Shown here: positions 7,209-13,529 of the stretch, piece after piece | Position numbering within the stretch: position 1 is the stretch's first letter | Layout: every line of letters starts with the position of its first letter | Assembly (NCBI GenBank): GCA_003212115.1 | Contig: QCQS01000014.1 | Location: forward strand, 1-19,568 | Direction: 5' to 3' | Origin: Prochlorococcus sp. AG-455-E15 | Lineage (GTDB): Bacteria; Cyanobacteriota; Cyanobacteriia; PCC-6307; Cyanobiaceae | DNA length: 19,568 nt | Program-made: the position numbers and the translations under genes | Notes under the pieces: model-generated | The model's input: only the letters and a program-made list of their open reading frames with translations | What the model was told of the DNA's origin: nothing | The model's database searches: none

Positions 7209-8456
7209 TCAAACAAAACAAAATTTAGGTTTATATTTTTTATTAAATTTTTTTAAATTATTTTGAATATATTTTGTATATTCCGAATTGCCAAATGATC
7301 TTACTTTTTGCCAATCTGCGCATCCACCTTCAAAATTTCCTACTTTAAATCTCAATAGACCTCTGTCATAAAAAACATCTTCTAGGGGATTTATTTCAAT
7401 CGCCTTATCAAAATCTGATATTGCCCCTTCATAATCTCCCAAATATTTTTTTTCAATACCCCTGTTATAAAGTGCATCATCATCCAAGGGGTTCAGTTCA
7501 ATTGCCTTATCATAATCAGATATAGCACTTTTAAATAATCCTTCTTCTACTTTAGCTATAGCACGGTTAAAGTAAGCATCAGCATAATTAGGGTTTATAT
7601 CTAGTACTTTTGTATAAGCGGCTATTGCTCCACGCCATTGACCCTTTTCAGATAGTTCGTTTCCTTTAGAATAATATGAGAATAATAGGTAATCATTTTC
7701 GTTGGAATTAGAAGTAAATTTTTCATTAATTGATGATTGATAAAAAGTTATAGGTACAGCCTGATTTGTCCCTGTTTTTCTAACTGTTCCTTGCAAAGTT
7801 GTTCCTTCTGCCCTTCCATGAATACCTATTAATTCTCCTTCAGAATTAAGAACTGCACCCCCACTCATCCCTGGAGTGGTGATATTCGAGTATATTAGTT
7901 GATATCCATCAGGCATTTGAGCATTTGTATTTGCTATTAAAGAACCTTCTGTGAAACGAATTATACGTATTGGTATGGAGGCAGAAGGCAAGGCGAATCC
8001 CGCTACAAAAGTCTTGTTACCCATTGCAAAATTTTGCAAATTTCCAATATTCGCAGTCAGATAATTGTTATTACTTGTGAAAGTTAAAACTGCCATATCA
8101 ACATTTCCAATTTGTTTCACACTATTTAGATCCCATATATGTTCTATTCCATCAGGAGTAATAATCCCAACCTCTTCAGTAGGTAAATTACCCTTAACCA
8201 CATGCCAAGCAGTTAGAACTGTATACTGATTTGATTCTTTTTTAATCAATACACCTGATCCAAGTGTTGAGCCTTCTATTCGCACTGTAAATGACTCTGC
8301 AATCCTGGATAATTTTAGATTTTTACCTGGTTCTGCCTTTGCGCTAGAAAAGAAAATTATAGGAGAAGAAACTATAAAAAACTTTGGTACCCATGCATAA
8401 CCGAAAGACAACAAAGATAAAAAAAAAGTAATAAATATAGTTTTCTTCTTAAGCAT
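7209..8456 (-). CDS. Exported trypsin-like serine protease with C-terminal TPR repeats
   Basis: This 415-residue protein has an N-terminal export signal with two hydrophobic runs, ending in an AKA motif at residues 39-41 that is a plausible cleavage site. A chymotrypsin-fold protease domain spans about residues 50-240. The catalytic triad is visible: His85 in LTAWHVV, Asp120 in NVDMAVL, and Ser198 in TPGMSGGAVL. No PDZ domain follows, unlike DegP/HtrA. Instead three to four TPR units run from about 256 to 390, with NPNYADAYFNRA and NPLDDDALYNRG type junctions. The protein is likely periplasmic, with the TPRs binding a partner or substrate. Protease-TPR fusions of this sort occur in cyanobacteria. 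It lies between two argJ-end copies, so it is probably islet cargo. Confidence 0.85.
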   Translation of the reverse strand: MLKKKTIFITFFLSLLSFGYAWVPKFFIVSSPIIFFSSAKAEPGKNLKLSRIAESFTVRIEGSTLGSGVLIKKESNQYTVLTAWHVVKGNLPTEEVGIITPDGIEHIWDLNSVKQIGNVDMAVLTFTSNNNYLTANIGNLQNFAMGNKTFVAGFALPSASIPIRIIRFTEGSLIANTNAQMPDGYQLIYSNITTPGMSGGAVLNSEGELIGIHGRAEGTTLQGTVRKTGTNQAVPITFYQSSINEKFTSNSNENDYLLFSYYSKGNELSEKGQWRGAIAAYTKVLDINPNYADAYFNRAIAKVEEGLFKSAISDYDKAIELNPLDDDALYNRGIEKKYLGDYEGAISDFDKAIEINPLEDVFYDRGLLRFKVGNFEGGCADWQKVRSFGNSEYTKYIQNNLKKFNKKYKPKFCFV

Positions 8457-8561
8457 CTCTATGAAAATTACTTATAAACATAATAATAGTATTATTTAAA
8501 AACAAATTTATTTTTCTTCTTTTAATTAAAAATCCAATTTGCATAAATAGAATTATAGTTT

Positions 8562-8575
8562 TTGCTTTAAAGCAA
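8562..8575. repeat. Perfect 14-bp palindrome upstream of the protease gene
   Basis: TTGCTTTAAAGCAA is its own reverse complement and lies about 105 bp upstream of the protease start codon. It could bind a dimeric regulator. No known operator is recognised, and AT-rich palindromes also arise by chance. Confidence 0.3.
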
Positions 8576-8651
8576 TTAATAAAATTTCTTTATCATGCAA
8601 CAATTAGTAGAGTGAGATGACTTTGTGACTGAAGTGCTGATGCACAACAAA

Positions 8652-8677
8652 ATGTCATTGACATCACTATTATGTCA
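8652..8677. repeat. ATGTCA inverted repeat plus a third half-site
   Basis: ATGTCA (8652-8657) and TGACAT (8659-8664) form an inverted repeat with a 1-bp centre, and a further ATGTCA lies at 8672-8677. The word TGACA also forms part of the ATGACAC repeats at the end of the first block. This may be another part of the element-end protein-binding array; its role is inferred. Confidence 0.4.
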
Positions 8678-8694
8678 AAGTTCAGATCCTAAAA

Positions 8695-8732
8695 GTGTGA
8701 TCCAAATGTGATGAGTGCGATTTAAGTGTGAT
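8695..8732 (+). repeat. Two pairs of RTGYGAT direct repeats with 11-bp pitch
   Basis: The units are GTGTGAT 8695-8701, ATGTGAT 8706-8712, GTGCGAT 8715-8721 and GTGTGAT 8726-8732. Within each pair the pitch is 11 bp, the same geometry as the ATGACAC repeats at the end of the first block, but with a different word. The array ends 78 bp before argJ-end copy C. The shared geometry with a changed sequence is what would be expected if related but distinct recombinases recognise the two elements. Confidence 0.6.
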
Positions 8733-8810
8733 TTGTAGAGGTAATATTAGAGTCAGTTATATCAACATATTAGAGATAGGTGCATAATCAAAATACAAAT
8801 AGTGTGCACC

Positions 8811-8831
8811 AATAGCGAATATACTACTTAA
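8811..8831 (+). repeat. argJ 3'-end repeat, copy C (shorter duplicate)
   Basis: In frame this encodes NSEYTT and TAA, the last six residues and stop of ArgJ. The first 14 bases are identical to copies A and B, and the remaining differences are synonymous (ACT ACT TAA). Similarity to copy A stops immediately upstream of the Asn codon. It overlaps the stop codon of the leftward membrane-protein gene ending at 8824. Confidence 0.65.
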
Positions 8832-9066
8832 GTTTTAGTAAATCTAATGGTAGATATTCATTCACATAAAGAAACAGTATTGTTAAAGTTCCAATTACAG
8901 AGCCTATAAAACCACCAAAAAAATTAATTAACAATCCAGATCGTCTAATTATTGTTTCTTCGTTTTTTTCTTCTTCAATATTAGGAGAATCAACTACTTT
9001 TAAGCGCTGATTGGTTGTTGGTTGTTTAAGTTGTTGGTGTCGGATGAGGGCTTCGAAATCAGGCAT
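8824..9066 (-). CDS. Small membrane-anchored hypothetical protein overlapping the parA-like gene
   Basis: I start this gene at ATG 9066, giving 80 residues; a TTG at 9090 would add eight more. The N-terminal half is polar (MPDFEALIRHQQLKQ, then a Glu/Lys-rich linker). The C-terminal half has one strong membrane span at about residues 44-69 with glycine-rich packing (GGFIGSVIGTLTILFLYV), so it is probably tail-anchored with the N-terminus in the cytosol. It overlaps the end of the ParA-like gene by 67 bp in another frame, so the two genes are surely coupled. A partner of the ATPase at the membrane is plausible by analogy with MinD/ParA systems, but no ParB-like motif is seen. Confidence 0.6.
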   Translation of the reverse strand: MPDFEALIRHQQLKQPTTNQRLKVVDSPNIEEEKNEETIIRRSGLLINFFGGFIGSVIGTLTILFLYVNEYLPLDLLKLK

Positions 9067-9671
9067 GGAATTTGTGAGGCAATTGAACAATAAGCAGACC
9101 AGCCCGTCATTCGACGAGGATCTGATCTACCTAAATCATCTACAGCTTCAAATACAGCATTGCCCGAGGCTTCTGCTTTATCAAATGCTGAAAGTAAGGG
9201 TATAAATGTATCAAAAACATATAAACCAAAATTTTCTAGTGCTGCTTTGGCTTGTTGCGCTGCTTTTTGCTGTCTAAAATCAACTTTTACTATTACTACA
9301 GCATGGTTAACTTTTAAGTTGCTTAATAAATTAGCTAGTTCAACAGTTAATTCTACTGATCTTGCTTTTGCAGTTGTAGGTAAGATAACTAAATCTGAAC
9401 CATACGCTAAGTGCTTAAGTTCTTCTTGATCACTGCTAGCCTGGCCATCAGTTATTACAATTTCTGATGATCTCGATGCTTTAGCAGCTGAACTTACGGG
9501 GAAAACTGGAAATGGAAGATTGCCTCTTGATGCGTATGCTAAAGCAGATCTATTCTTGTCGGCATCGACTATGCAAACTTTTTTACCTTCAGAATGCCAA
9601 ACACTAGCAAGGTGAATACTTGTACAGGTTTTGGCCACCCCCCCTTTTTGTCCGCAAACGGTAATGAACAA
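9000..9671 (-). CDS. ParA/MinD-family deviant Walker ATPase
   Basis: This 223-residue ATPase has the deviant Walker A motif KGGVAKT (residues 9-15, with the signature Lys9), the IVDADKNRSA segment (34-43, Walker A'), and a Walker B-like strand IVITDG with Asp75. The stretch SDLVILPTTAKARSVEL is typical of small ParA proteins. Such ATPases position plasmids, chromosomes or protein complexes by nucleotide-dependent dimerisation on DNA or membrane. No ParB or other centromere-binding gene is adjacent; the only partner is the overlapping membrane protein downstream. The start is TTG (9671). Base composition is less AT-rich than its surroundings (29 of 60 G+C at 9061-9120 and 30 of 60 at 9601-9660), suggesting transfer from a different background. 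Confidence 0.88.
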   Translation of the reverse strand: MFITVCGQKGGVAKTCTSIHLASVWHSEGKKVCIVDADKNRSALAYASRGNLPFPVFPVSSAAKASRSSEIVITDGQASSDQEELKHLAYGSDLVILPTTAKARSVELTVELANLLSNLKVNHAVVIVKVDFRQQKAAQQAKAALENFGLYVFDTFIPLLSAFDKAEASGNAVFEAVDDLGRSDPRRMTGWSAYCSIASQIPCLISKPSSDTNNLNNQQPISA

Positions 9672-9821
9672 TTTTTTATTTTTATTTCTCTTACTTTGGA
9701 GAATAATTTCTTAATGTCAAGAGAAATTGATTTTTAATGCTTTAAAACTTATTTTTTGAAATATTTTAAAGAAGTTAATATTTTTAGATAACCTTATAAG
9801 GTTTCTTATTTAAATTGGCTT

Positions 9822-10784
9822 GTGAAGAAAAGAATTGGATTAGGTACGTGGTCTTGGGGGAATAAGCTTTTCTGGAATTACCAATCTACAAATGACGATG
9901 ATTTACGTGAGACATATTTTGAAGCGTTAAGAAGAGGTTTCGATCTAATTGATACTGCAGATTCTTACGGTACTGGGAATCTTCAGGGTAGAAGTGAATT
10001 GTTGATAGGAAAATTTTTACTAAATACTCCTTCAGCAAAGAAAAAAAGAATTCAAGTAGCAACCAAACTTGCACCTTATCCTTGGAGAATAGGTAACAGA
10101 GGTTTTAATAAACCTTTTTTGAAAAGTTTAGAAAGACTTAATAACAAATTAGATATAGTGCAATTACATTGGTCAACTGCAAAATATAATCCTTGGCAGG
10201 AATTAGGTCTGTTGAATAATCTTTGCGATTTAAAAGATGAAGGCTTTGATTTTCAAATAGGATTATCAAATATAGGCCCAAAAAGATTGGTAAAATTAAT
10301 TAATTTTTTAGCAAAAAGAGATCAGAGCTTTAAGAGTGTTCAAATACAGTTTTCTTTGCTTGCTCCCGATTTAGGAAAACAATATCAGGTAAAAAAAATT
10401 TGCGACGAAAATAATATTGATTTCCTTGCTTATAGTCCTTTGTCCTTTGGAATACTTTGTCTTGATCCAGATAAAGAACAGAATAAAGATAAAAGTTTTA
10501 TTCGTAATGCATTATTTGAAAACTATAAAAAATCAACATATGAATTGAGGAGATGTTTAAAAAGAATTGCAAATCAACGATCAGTTTCCCAAGCGCAAGT
10601 AGCAATTAATTGGTGTTGTTATCAAGGAGCTATTCCGCTCGTTGGAATGCGAACAAAATCTCAAGTAATAGATGTATCGAATGTATTCAAGTGGAATTTG
10701 AATAAAAGTGAATTTAAAGTACTTCAGGAATTTTCAAAAAAATGTTTAAAAAAAATGCCTAAGAATCCTTTTTCAAGCATTTAA
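9822..10784 (+). CDS. Aldo/keto reductase family oxidoreductase
   Basis: This 320-residue protein has the NAD(P)H-dependent (beta/alpha)8-barrel fold of the aldo/keto reductases. The catalytic tetrad is readable: Asp44 and Tyr49 in DLIDTADSYG, Lys82 in VATKLAP, and His116 in VQLHWS. The barrel continues with FQIGLSN, VQIQFSLLAPD, LAYSPLSFGIL, and the cofactor-end segment IPLVGMRTKSQVIDV, where an Arg for the NADP phosphate would sit. The start is GTG at 9822, followed at once by KKRIGLGTWSWG. The physiological substrate cannot be told from sequence. It follows the islet and seems to be backbone; it is convergent with the small leftward gene and the tmRNA. Confidence 0.93.
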   Translation: MKKRIGLGTWSWGNKLFWNYQSTNDDDLRETYFEALRRGFDLIDTADSYGTGNLQGRSELLIGKFLLNTPSAKKKRIQVATKLAPYPWRIGNRGFNKPFLKSLERLNNKLDIVQLHWSTAKYNPWQELGLLNNLCDLKDEGFDFQIGLSNIGPKRLVKLINFLAKRDQSFKSVQIQFSLLAPDLGKQYQVKKICDENNIDFLAYSPLSFGILCLDPDKEQNKDKSFIRNALFENYKKSTYELRRCLKRIANQRSVSQAQVAINWCCYQGAIPLVGMRTKSQVIDVSNVFKWNLNKSEFKVLQEFSKKCLKKMPKNPFSSI

Positions 10785-10792
10785 TTAAATTT

Positions 10793-10930
10793 TTAGCTAG
10801 ATATTTTCTTATTTTTTTTAATTTGACAACCGCTATTCCATAGTTCATTGGGAAATTTTTCTCCAGTGAATCTAATAACTTTTGGTTTGAGATTTATTAT
10901 CAAGTCATTCAGTTTTTTATTAGATTCCAT
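10793..10930 (-). CDS. Possible small basic protein (45 aa)
   Basis: An ATG-to-TAA frame encodes 45 residues, beginning MESNKKLNDLIINLKPKVI and ending in a lysine-rich tail. The composition is coherent, with a predicted amphipathic helix and then a FTGEKFPNELWNSG segment that does not look like random AT-rich translation. It lies between the convergent aldo/keto reductase and the tmRNA terminator. I do not recognise it. A spurious frame remains possible because the region is very AT-rich. Confidence 0.4.
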   Translation of the reverse strand: MESNKKLNDLIINLKPKVIRFTGEKFPNELWNSGCQIKKNKKISS

Positions 10931-11082
10931 TTTGCAAGATTCGAATTTTTAATAAGATAAATTAATTTAAAACCTATCTTCTCAGTATTTATACTTATAA
11001 AATTAAAAAAATTCTTTTTAATACAAGCATTTGCAGCAATATTTACACAGTAATAAATTATCTATTACAACTTTTAGTTATT

Positions 11083-11110
11083 TAAAAAAAGTGGAGTCCT
11101 TCCAGACTCC
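11083..11110 (-). terminator. Rho-independent terminator of the tmRNA
   Basis: On the minus strand GGAGTC (11110-11105) and GACTCC (11098-11093) form a perfect 6-bp GC-rich stem around a 6-nt loop. A run of seven Ts follows (11090-11084). It sits directly after the tmRNA coding piece. Confidence 0.8.
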
Positions 11111-11372
11111 TCGTATCATTTGGTTGATAAGGCTGATATAACCCCATCTCCTTTAGGATCAAGCAGCAACTGGTGCTGTTTGACGGGAGAAACTAACGAT
11201 ATTGTTAGCATTTGTGTGTTTGCTCTAACCGAGCCGGCTTCAGTCACCTTCCTTATGCCCCGTCGAAACCATTACAACCCCAAATAGTGGAGTTGAGCGG
11301 AATCGAACCGCTGTCCGAAACATCGGTTGAGATCACCTAGTCCAATTGGACATTTATATTCTGACAGGCAAA
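11093..11372 (-). ncRNA. ssrA: tmRNA, circularly permuted two-piece form
   Basis: tmRNA rescues stalled ribosomes and tags the unfinished protein for degradation. On the minus strand the acceptor piece comes first: the T-arm GCGGTTCGATTCCGC ends in CAACTCC (11295-11289), then a 7-nt loop (11288-11282) that is removed. The coding piece follows, starting GGGGTTG (11281-11275), which pairs with CAACTCC as the 7-bp acceptor stem, then TAATGGTTTCGACGGGGC. The tag frame runs from 11209 to 11159 and encodes ANNIVSFSRQTAPVAA plus TGA, with the usual hydrophobic AA ending seen by ClpXP-type proteases. This permuted layout is known in marine picocyanobacteria and alphaproteobacteria. The 5' end near 11372 is approximate. 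CCA is not encoded. Confidence 0.95.
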
Positions 11373-11411
11373 ATGGTTATTGAATAGTTTTTTTACTAAG
11401 TTTTATCGTAT

Positions 11412-12536
11412 ATGAATGTGGTGGCATCATCTCCGGAGGGACTGGAGAAATCTTTAGCAGAAGAAATTTCAAATTTAGGGGGCTTTAATATTAATACTTA
11501 TAAAAGATTTATTAATTTTGAATGTGATTTTGAAACTTTTTATAGAGTTCATTTCTATTCCAGATTAGCTTTTCGTTTTTATAGAGAAATTGCAAGTTTT
11601 AATTGCTATGACAAGCAATCTTTATATGCGGGGGTTAGAGATTCATTTGATTGGTTAAATTGGTTGCACTTTGATAAAACGTTTAATGTTCAAGTAACTG
11701 GGAGAACATCTTCTTTAACTCATACTCATTTCACAGCTCTTGAAGTAAAAAATTCTATAACTGATTTGCAACAGGCAGTTTGGAATAAAAGATCAAATAT
11801 TTCTCTAGATAATCCTGATTTTATAATTCATCTGCATTTAAATAATAATAAAGCAATTCTCAGTCTTCAAAGTAGTGTAGAAAGCTTACACAAAAGAGGC
11901 TATAGACCCGCAATTGGAAATGCTCCATTAAAAGAAAATTTAGCTTCTGGATTGATAAATATGACTCAATGGAATGGCAAAGTTCCATTAATAGATTTTA
12001 TGTGTGGCTCGGGTACTTTTTTAATTGAGGCAGTCAACCAATTCCTTGGAGTTCCCATAAATATTGATCAAGTATATCTTTTTGAGAATTGGTTGGACTT
12101 TAGTAAAGATATTTATCTTAATGAAAAAAATAAGGCAAAAAATAAAATTGTAAATTATGAAAAATTACCAACAATAATAGGGTGCGAAATTAATAAAAAG
12201 GTTTTTGAGCAGGCGAATGTAAACATATCATTAGCTGGACTCGAAAATTATATTGAGCTTATAAATAATGATTTTTTAGCACTCCAATTAAAATGTTCAC
12301 CTGGGATCATTCTGTGTAATCCACCATACGGCAAAAAATTAGGCGATGAAAATGAATTGATTTGTTTATATGAAAAAATGGGAATCTTTCTAAAGAACAA
12401 TTTTTCAGGTTGGGAATTTTGGCTGTTAAGTGGAAATCCAAAACTAACAAAATATTTGAAAATGAAATCTTCATTGAAAATTCCCGTTAGCAATGGGGGA
12501 ATAGATTGTAGATGGATAAAGTACTCAATAAGGTAA
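11412..12536 (+). CDS. RlmL-type N2-guanine 23S rRNA methyltransferase (THUMP + methylase domain)
   Basis: This 374-residue protein begins with a THUMP-like RNA-binding domain (about residues 1-155, starting VVASSPEGLEKSLAEEI). A Rossmann-fold SAM-dependent methylase follows. Motifs visible are RGYR (162-165) before the fold, motif I DFMCGSGTF (195-203) for SAM binding, GCEIN (257-261), and motif IV NPPYGKKLG (303-311), which holds the target amino group. The arrangement matches the UPF0020/RlmL N-terminal module that methylates a guanine of 23S rRNA. It lacks the second methylase domain (RlmK) of E. coli RlmKL, as is usual outside gammaproteobacteria. The start is ATG, only about 40 bp from the tmRNA 5' end, so the two divergent promoters must overlap. 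Confidence 0.88.
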   Translation: MNVVASSPEGLEKSLAEEISNLGGFNINTYKRFINFECDFETFYRVHFYSRLAFRFYREIASFNCYDKQSLYAGVRDSFDWLNWLHFDKTFNVQVTGRTSSLTHTHFTALEVKNSITDLQQAVWNKRSNISLDNPDFIIHLHLNNNKAILSLQSSVESLHKRGYRPAIGNAPLKENLASGLINMTQWNGKVPLIDFMCGSGTFLIEAVNQFLGVPINIDQVYLFENWLDFSKDIYLNEKNKAKNKIVNYEKLPTIIGCEINKKVFEQANVNISLAGLENYIELINNDFLALQLKCSPGIILCNPPYGKKLGDENELICLYEKMGIFLKNNFSGWEFWLLSGNPKLTKYLKMKSSLKIPVSNGGIDCRWIKYSIR

Positions 12537-12537
12537 T

Positions 12538-12924
12538 TTATTTTTTGCCTAAAACTGCCTTTGTTGTTTTGCCTAAACCCTCTAATGTTTGAGGAAGATA
12601 TGGTCCTTTAGCTAATTTTCCTCCAAGTTTCAAACTTAAGCCTGCAAGAAATAAATCGATAAATATTATGAGTAATAAATTATATTCAATATTCCAGTTA
12701 TTATATTTAGTTAGAAAAAGATAAAAGATAATATGGATGCAAATTAGTACTAACAATAATAATGTACTGCCAATTGCCAAAAATATTCCACCACTAATTA
12801 ATCTTCTTTTTTCTCTATCTACTTCTTGAAGAGCTATTCTTACATGCAAATCCATCACTGAACTTGCGATAGCTGAAATTCTCGAGGCGGTATTTGCAAA
12901 GTTTTTATTTTTTGGTTTTTCCAT
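12538..12924 (-). CDS. YqjE-like / holin-superfamily III membrane protein
   Basis: From ATG 12924 the product is 128 residues. A GTG at 12939 would add five and overlap the upstream gene by 14 bp. A helical N-terminus (ASRISAIASSVMDLHVRIALQEVDREKRRLISG) leads into two membrane spans at about residues 43-72 and 82-105. The C-terminal tail is short and basic. This layout, an ALQEVDREK-type segment before paired spans, is that of the YqjE/DUF1469 family, also listed as a phage holin superfamily III relative. No phage genes are near, so lysis is unlikely. It follows the YqjD-like gene by 1-2 bp, mirroring the yqjD-yqjE pair of enterobacteria, and is probably coupled to it. Function is unknown; a membrane or ribosome-associated stress role is only an analogy. 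Confidence 0.75.
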   Translation of the reverse strand: MEKPKNKNFANTASRISAIASSVMDLHVRIALQEVDREKRRLISGGIFLAIGSTLLLLVLICIHIIFYLFLTKYNNWNIEYNLLLIIFIDLFLAGLSLKLGGKLAKGPYLPQTLEGLGKTTKAVLGKK

Positions 12925-12925
12925 A

Positions 12926-13387
12926 TTATTTTCTGCCACTGTTAAGGAGAGTTCCTATTAGTAAACCAATACTAGCCGCAATAGCAATAGATAAAAGTGG
13001 TTTTTTTCTTATTGGATTTTCTATTTTTGGTCTAAGTGTATTGTTAAGTTCTTCTAATAATTCTTCTAATTGACTTTCGATAGGTTCAATTTTTTCTGAT
13101 ATTTCCCAATTGTTTTCTCTTATTGAATCAATGATTTCAAATAGTTGGCTTTTTATTCCAATTACTGAGGTTCCACTATGGCTAGCTATTACTTCAACTA
13201 AATCATCAATACTCCCTTTTGTGGCTTCAAGGGTTTGTTGTGCAATGTGAGGCCATTTTTCTTTGATTAAAGGTATTAAACTGTCAATTTTTTCAAGTAA
13301 CCATTTTTCCGAAATAACTTCTTTTTCAGGAAGATCTGAGTTATTTTCTTTTTCTTCTACTTCTTTGGGAGGATGGTAAGTCTCCAT
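12926..13387 (-). CDS. YqjD/ElaB-like (DUF883-type) C-tail-anchored protein
   Basis: This 153-residue protein has a Glu-rich N-terminus and then a long amphipathic helical region (about 25-125) with repeated heptad-like spacing (IDSLIPLIKEKWPHIAQQTL and later SQLEELLEELNNTL). One C-terminal membrane span follows (about 129-148, with PLLSIAIAASIGLLIGTLL), ending NSGRK. A long helix, then RKKP, a short glycine-rich span and a basic end, is the ElaB/YqjD/YgaM arrangement; in E. coli these proteins attach ribosomes to the inner membrane in stationary phase. Homology here is at the level of layout, not strong identity. The gene starts at ATG and heads a two-gene operon with the YqjE-like gene. Confidence 0.7.
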   Translation of the reverse strand: METYHPPKEVEEKENNSDLPEKEVISEKWLLEKIDSLIPLIKEKWPHIAQQTLEATKGSIDDLVEVIASHSGTSVIGIKSQLFEIIDSIRENNWEISEKIEPIESQLEELLEELNNTLRPKIENPIRKKPLLSIAIAASIGLLIGTLLNSGRK

Positions 13388-13529
13388 TATTTAAACTTAT
13401 TTATTTTAAGATTAGACCCTATTTTCTTAATTTGGAACCCTTATCTAAAGAATTGTTCGATTAATGTAGAATAAAACATATAAAAGTTTATTTACATTTT
13501 ATTTATCTACTCTGTTCTGTAAGAAGGTT

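Larger units (their letters stand above)
8457..8810. other. Gene-free stretch between the protease gene and argJ-end copy C
   Basis: About 350 bp without a convincing gene. The left part must hold the promoter of the leftward protease gene and is extremely AT-rich. It contains a perfect 14-bp palindrome (TTGCTTTAAAGCAA, 8562-8575) that could be an operator. The right part is noticeably less AT-rich, rich in TGTGA/TGACA words, and holds the RTGYGAT repeats and an ATGTCA inverted repeat. Confidence 0.5.
4956..8831. mobile_element. Putative tandem pair of small integrative blocks at the argJ 3' end
   Basis: Two gene blocks lie between three in-frame copies of the argJ end: 4956-6787 (SHOCT-like peptide, 99-aa membrane protein, DnaB-type ATPase) and 6788-8831 (protease-TPR, small secreted protein). 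The copy-to-copy distances are 1832 and 2044 bp. The right end of each block carries two pairs of 7-bp direct repeats with an 11-bp pitch, just before the argJ-end copy. This matches how tyrosine-recombinase elements duplicate the 3' end of a target gene and carry arm-type sites. No recombinase gene is seen in the window, so the blocks would be non-autonomous or decayed. The element boundaries are inferred from the repeats only. Confidence 0.45.

Noticed and set aside
3..8581. A 15-base word (TTTAAAGCAATTAAT) occurs both in ndk (3-17) and upstream of the protease gene (about 8567-8581)
   Set aside because: The word is AT-rich and has no shared flank or codon phase. In a 19.5-kb AT-rich sequence such a match is expected by chance.
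9011..9429. Rightward open frames opposite the ParA gene (64 and 89 codons)
   Set aside because: The ParA frame has full ATPase motifs. The opposite frames are cysteine/serine-rich antisense shadows.
12538..12924. Phage holin call for the two-span membrane protein
   Set aside because: No endolysin or phage gene is nearby. Pairing with a YqjD-like gene fits a YqjE-like protein better.
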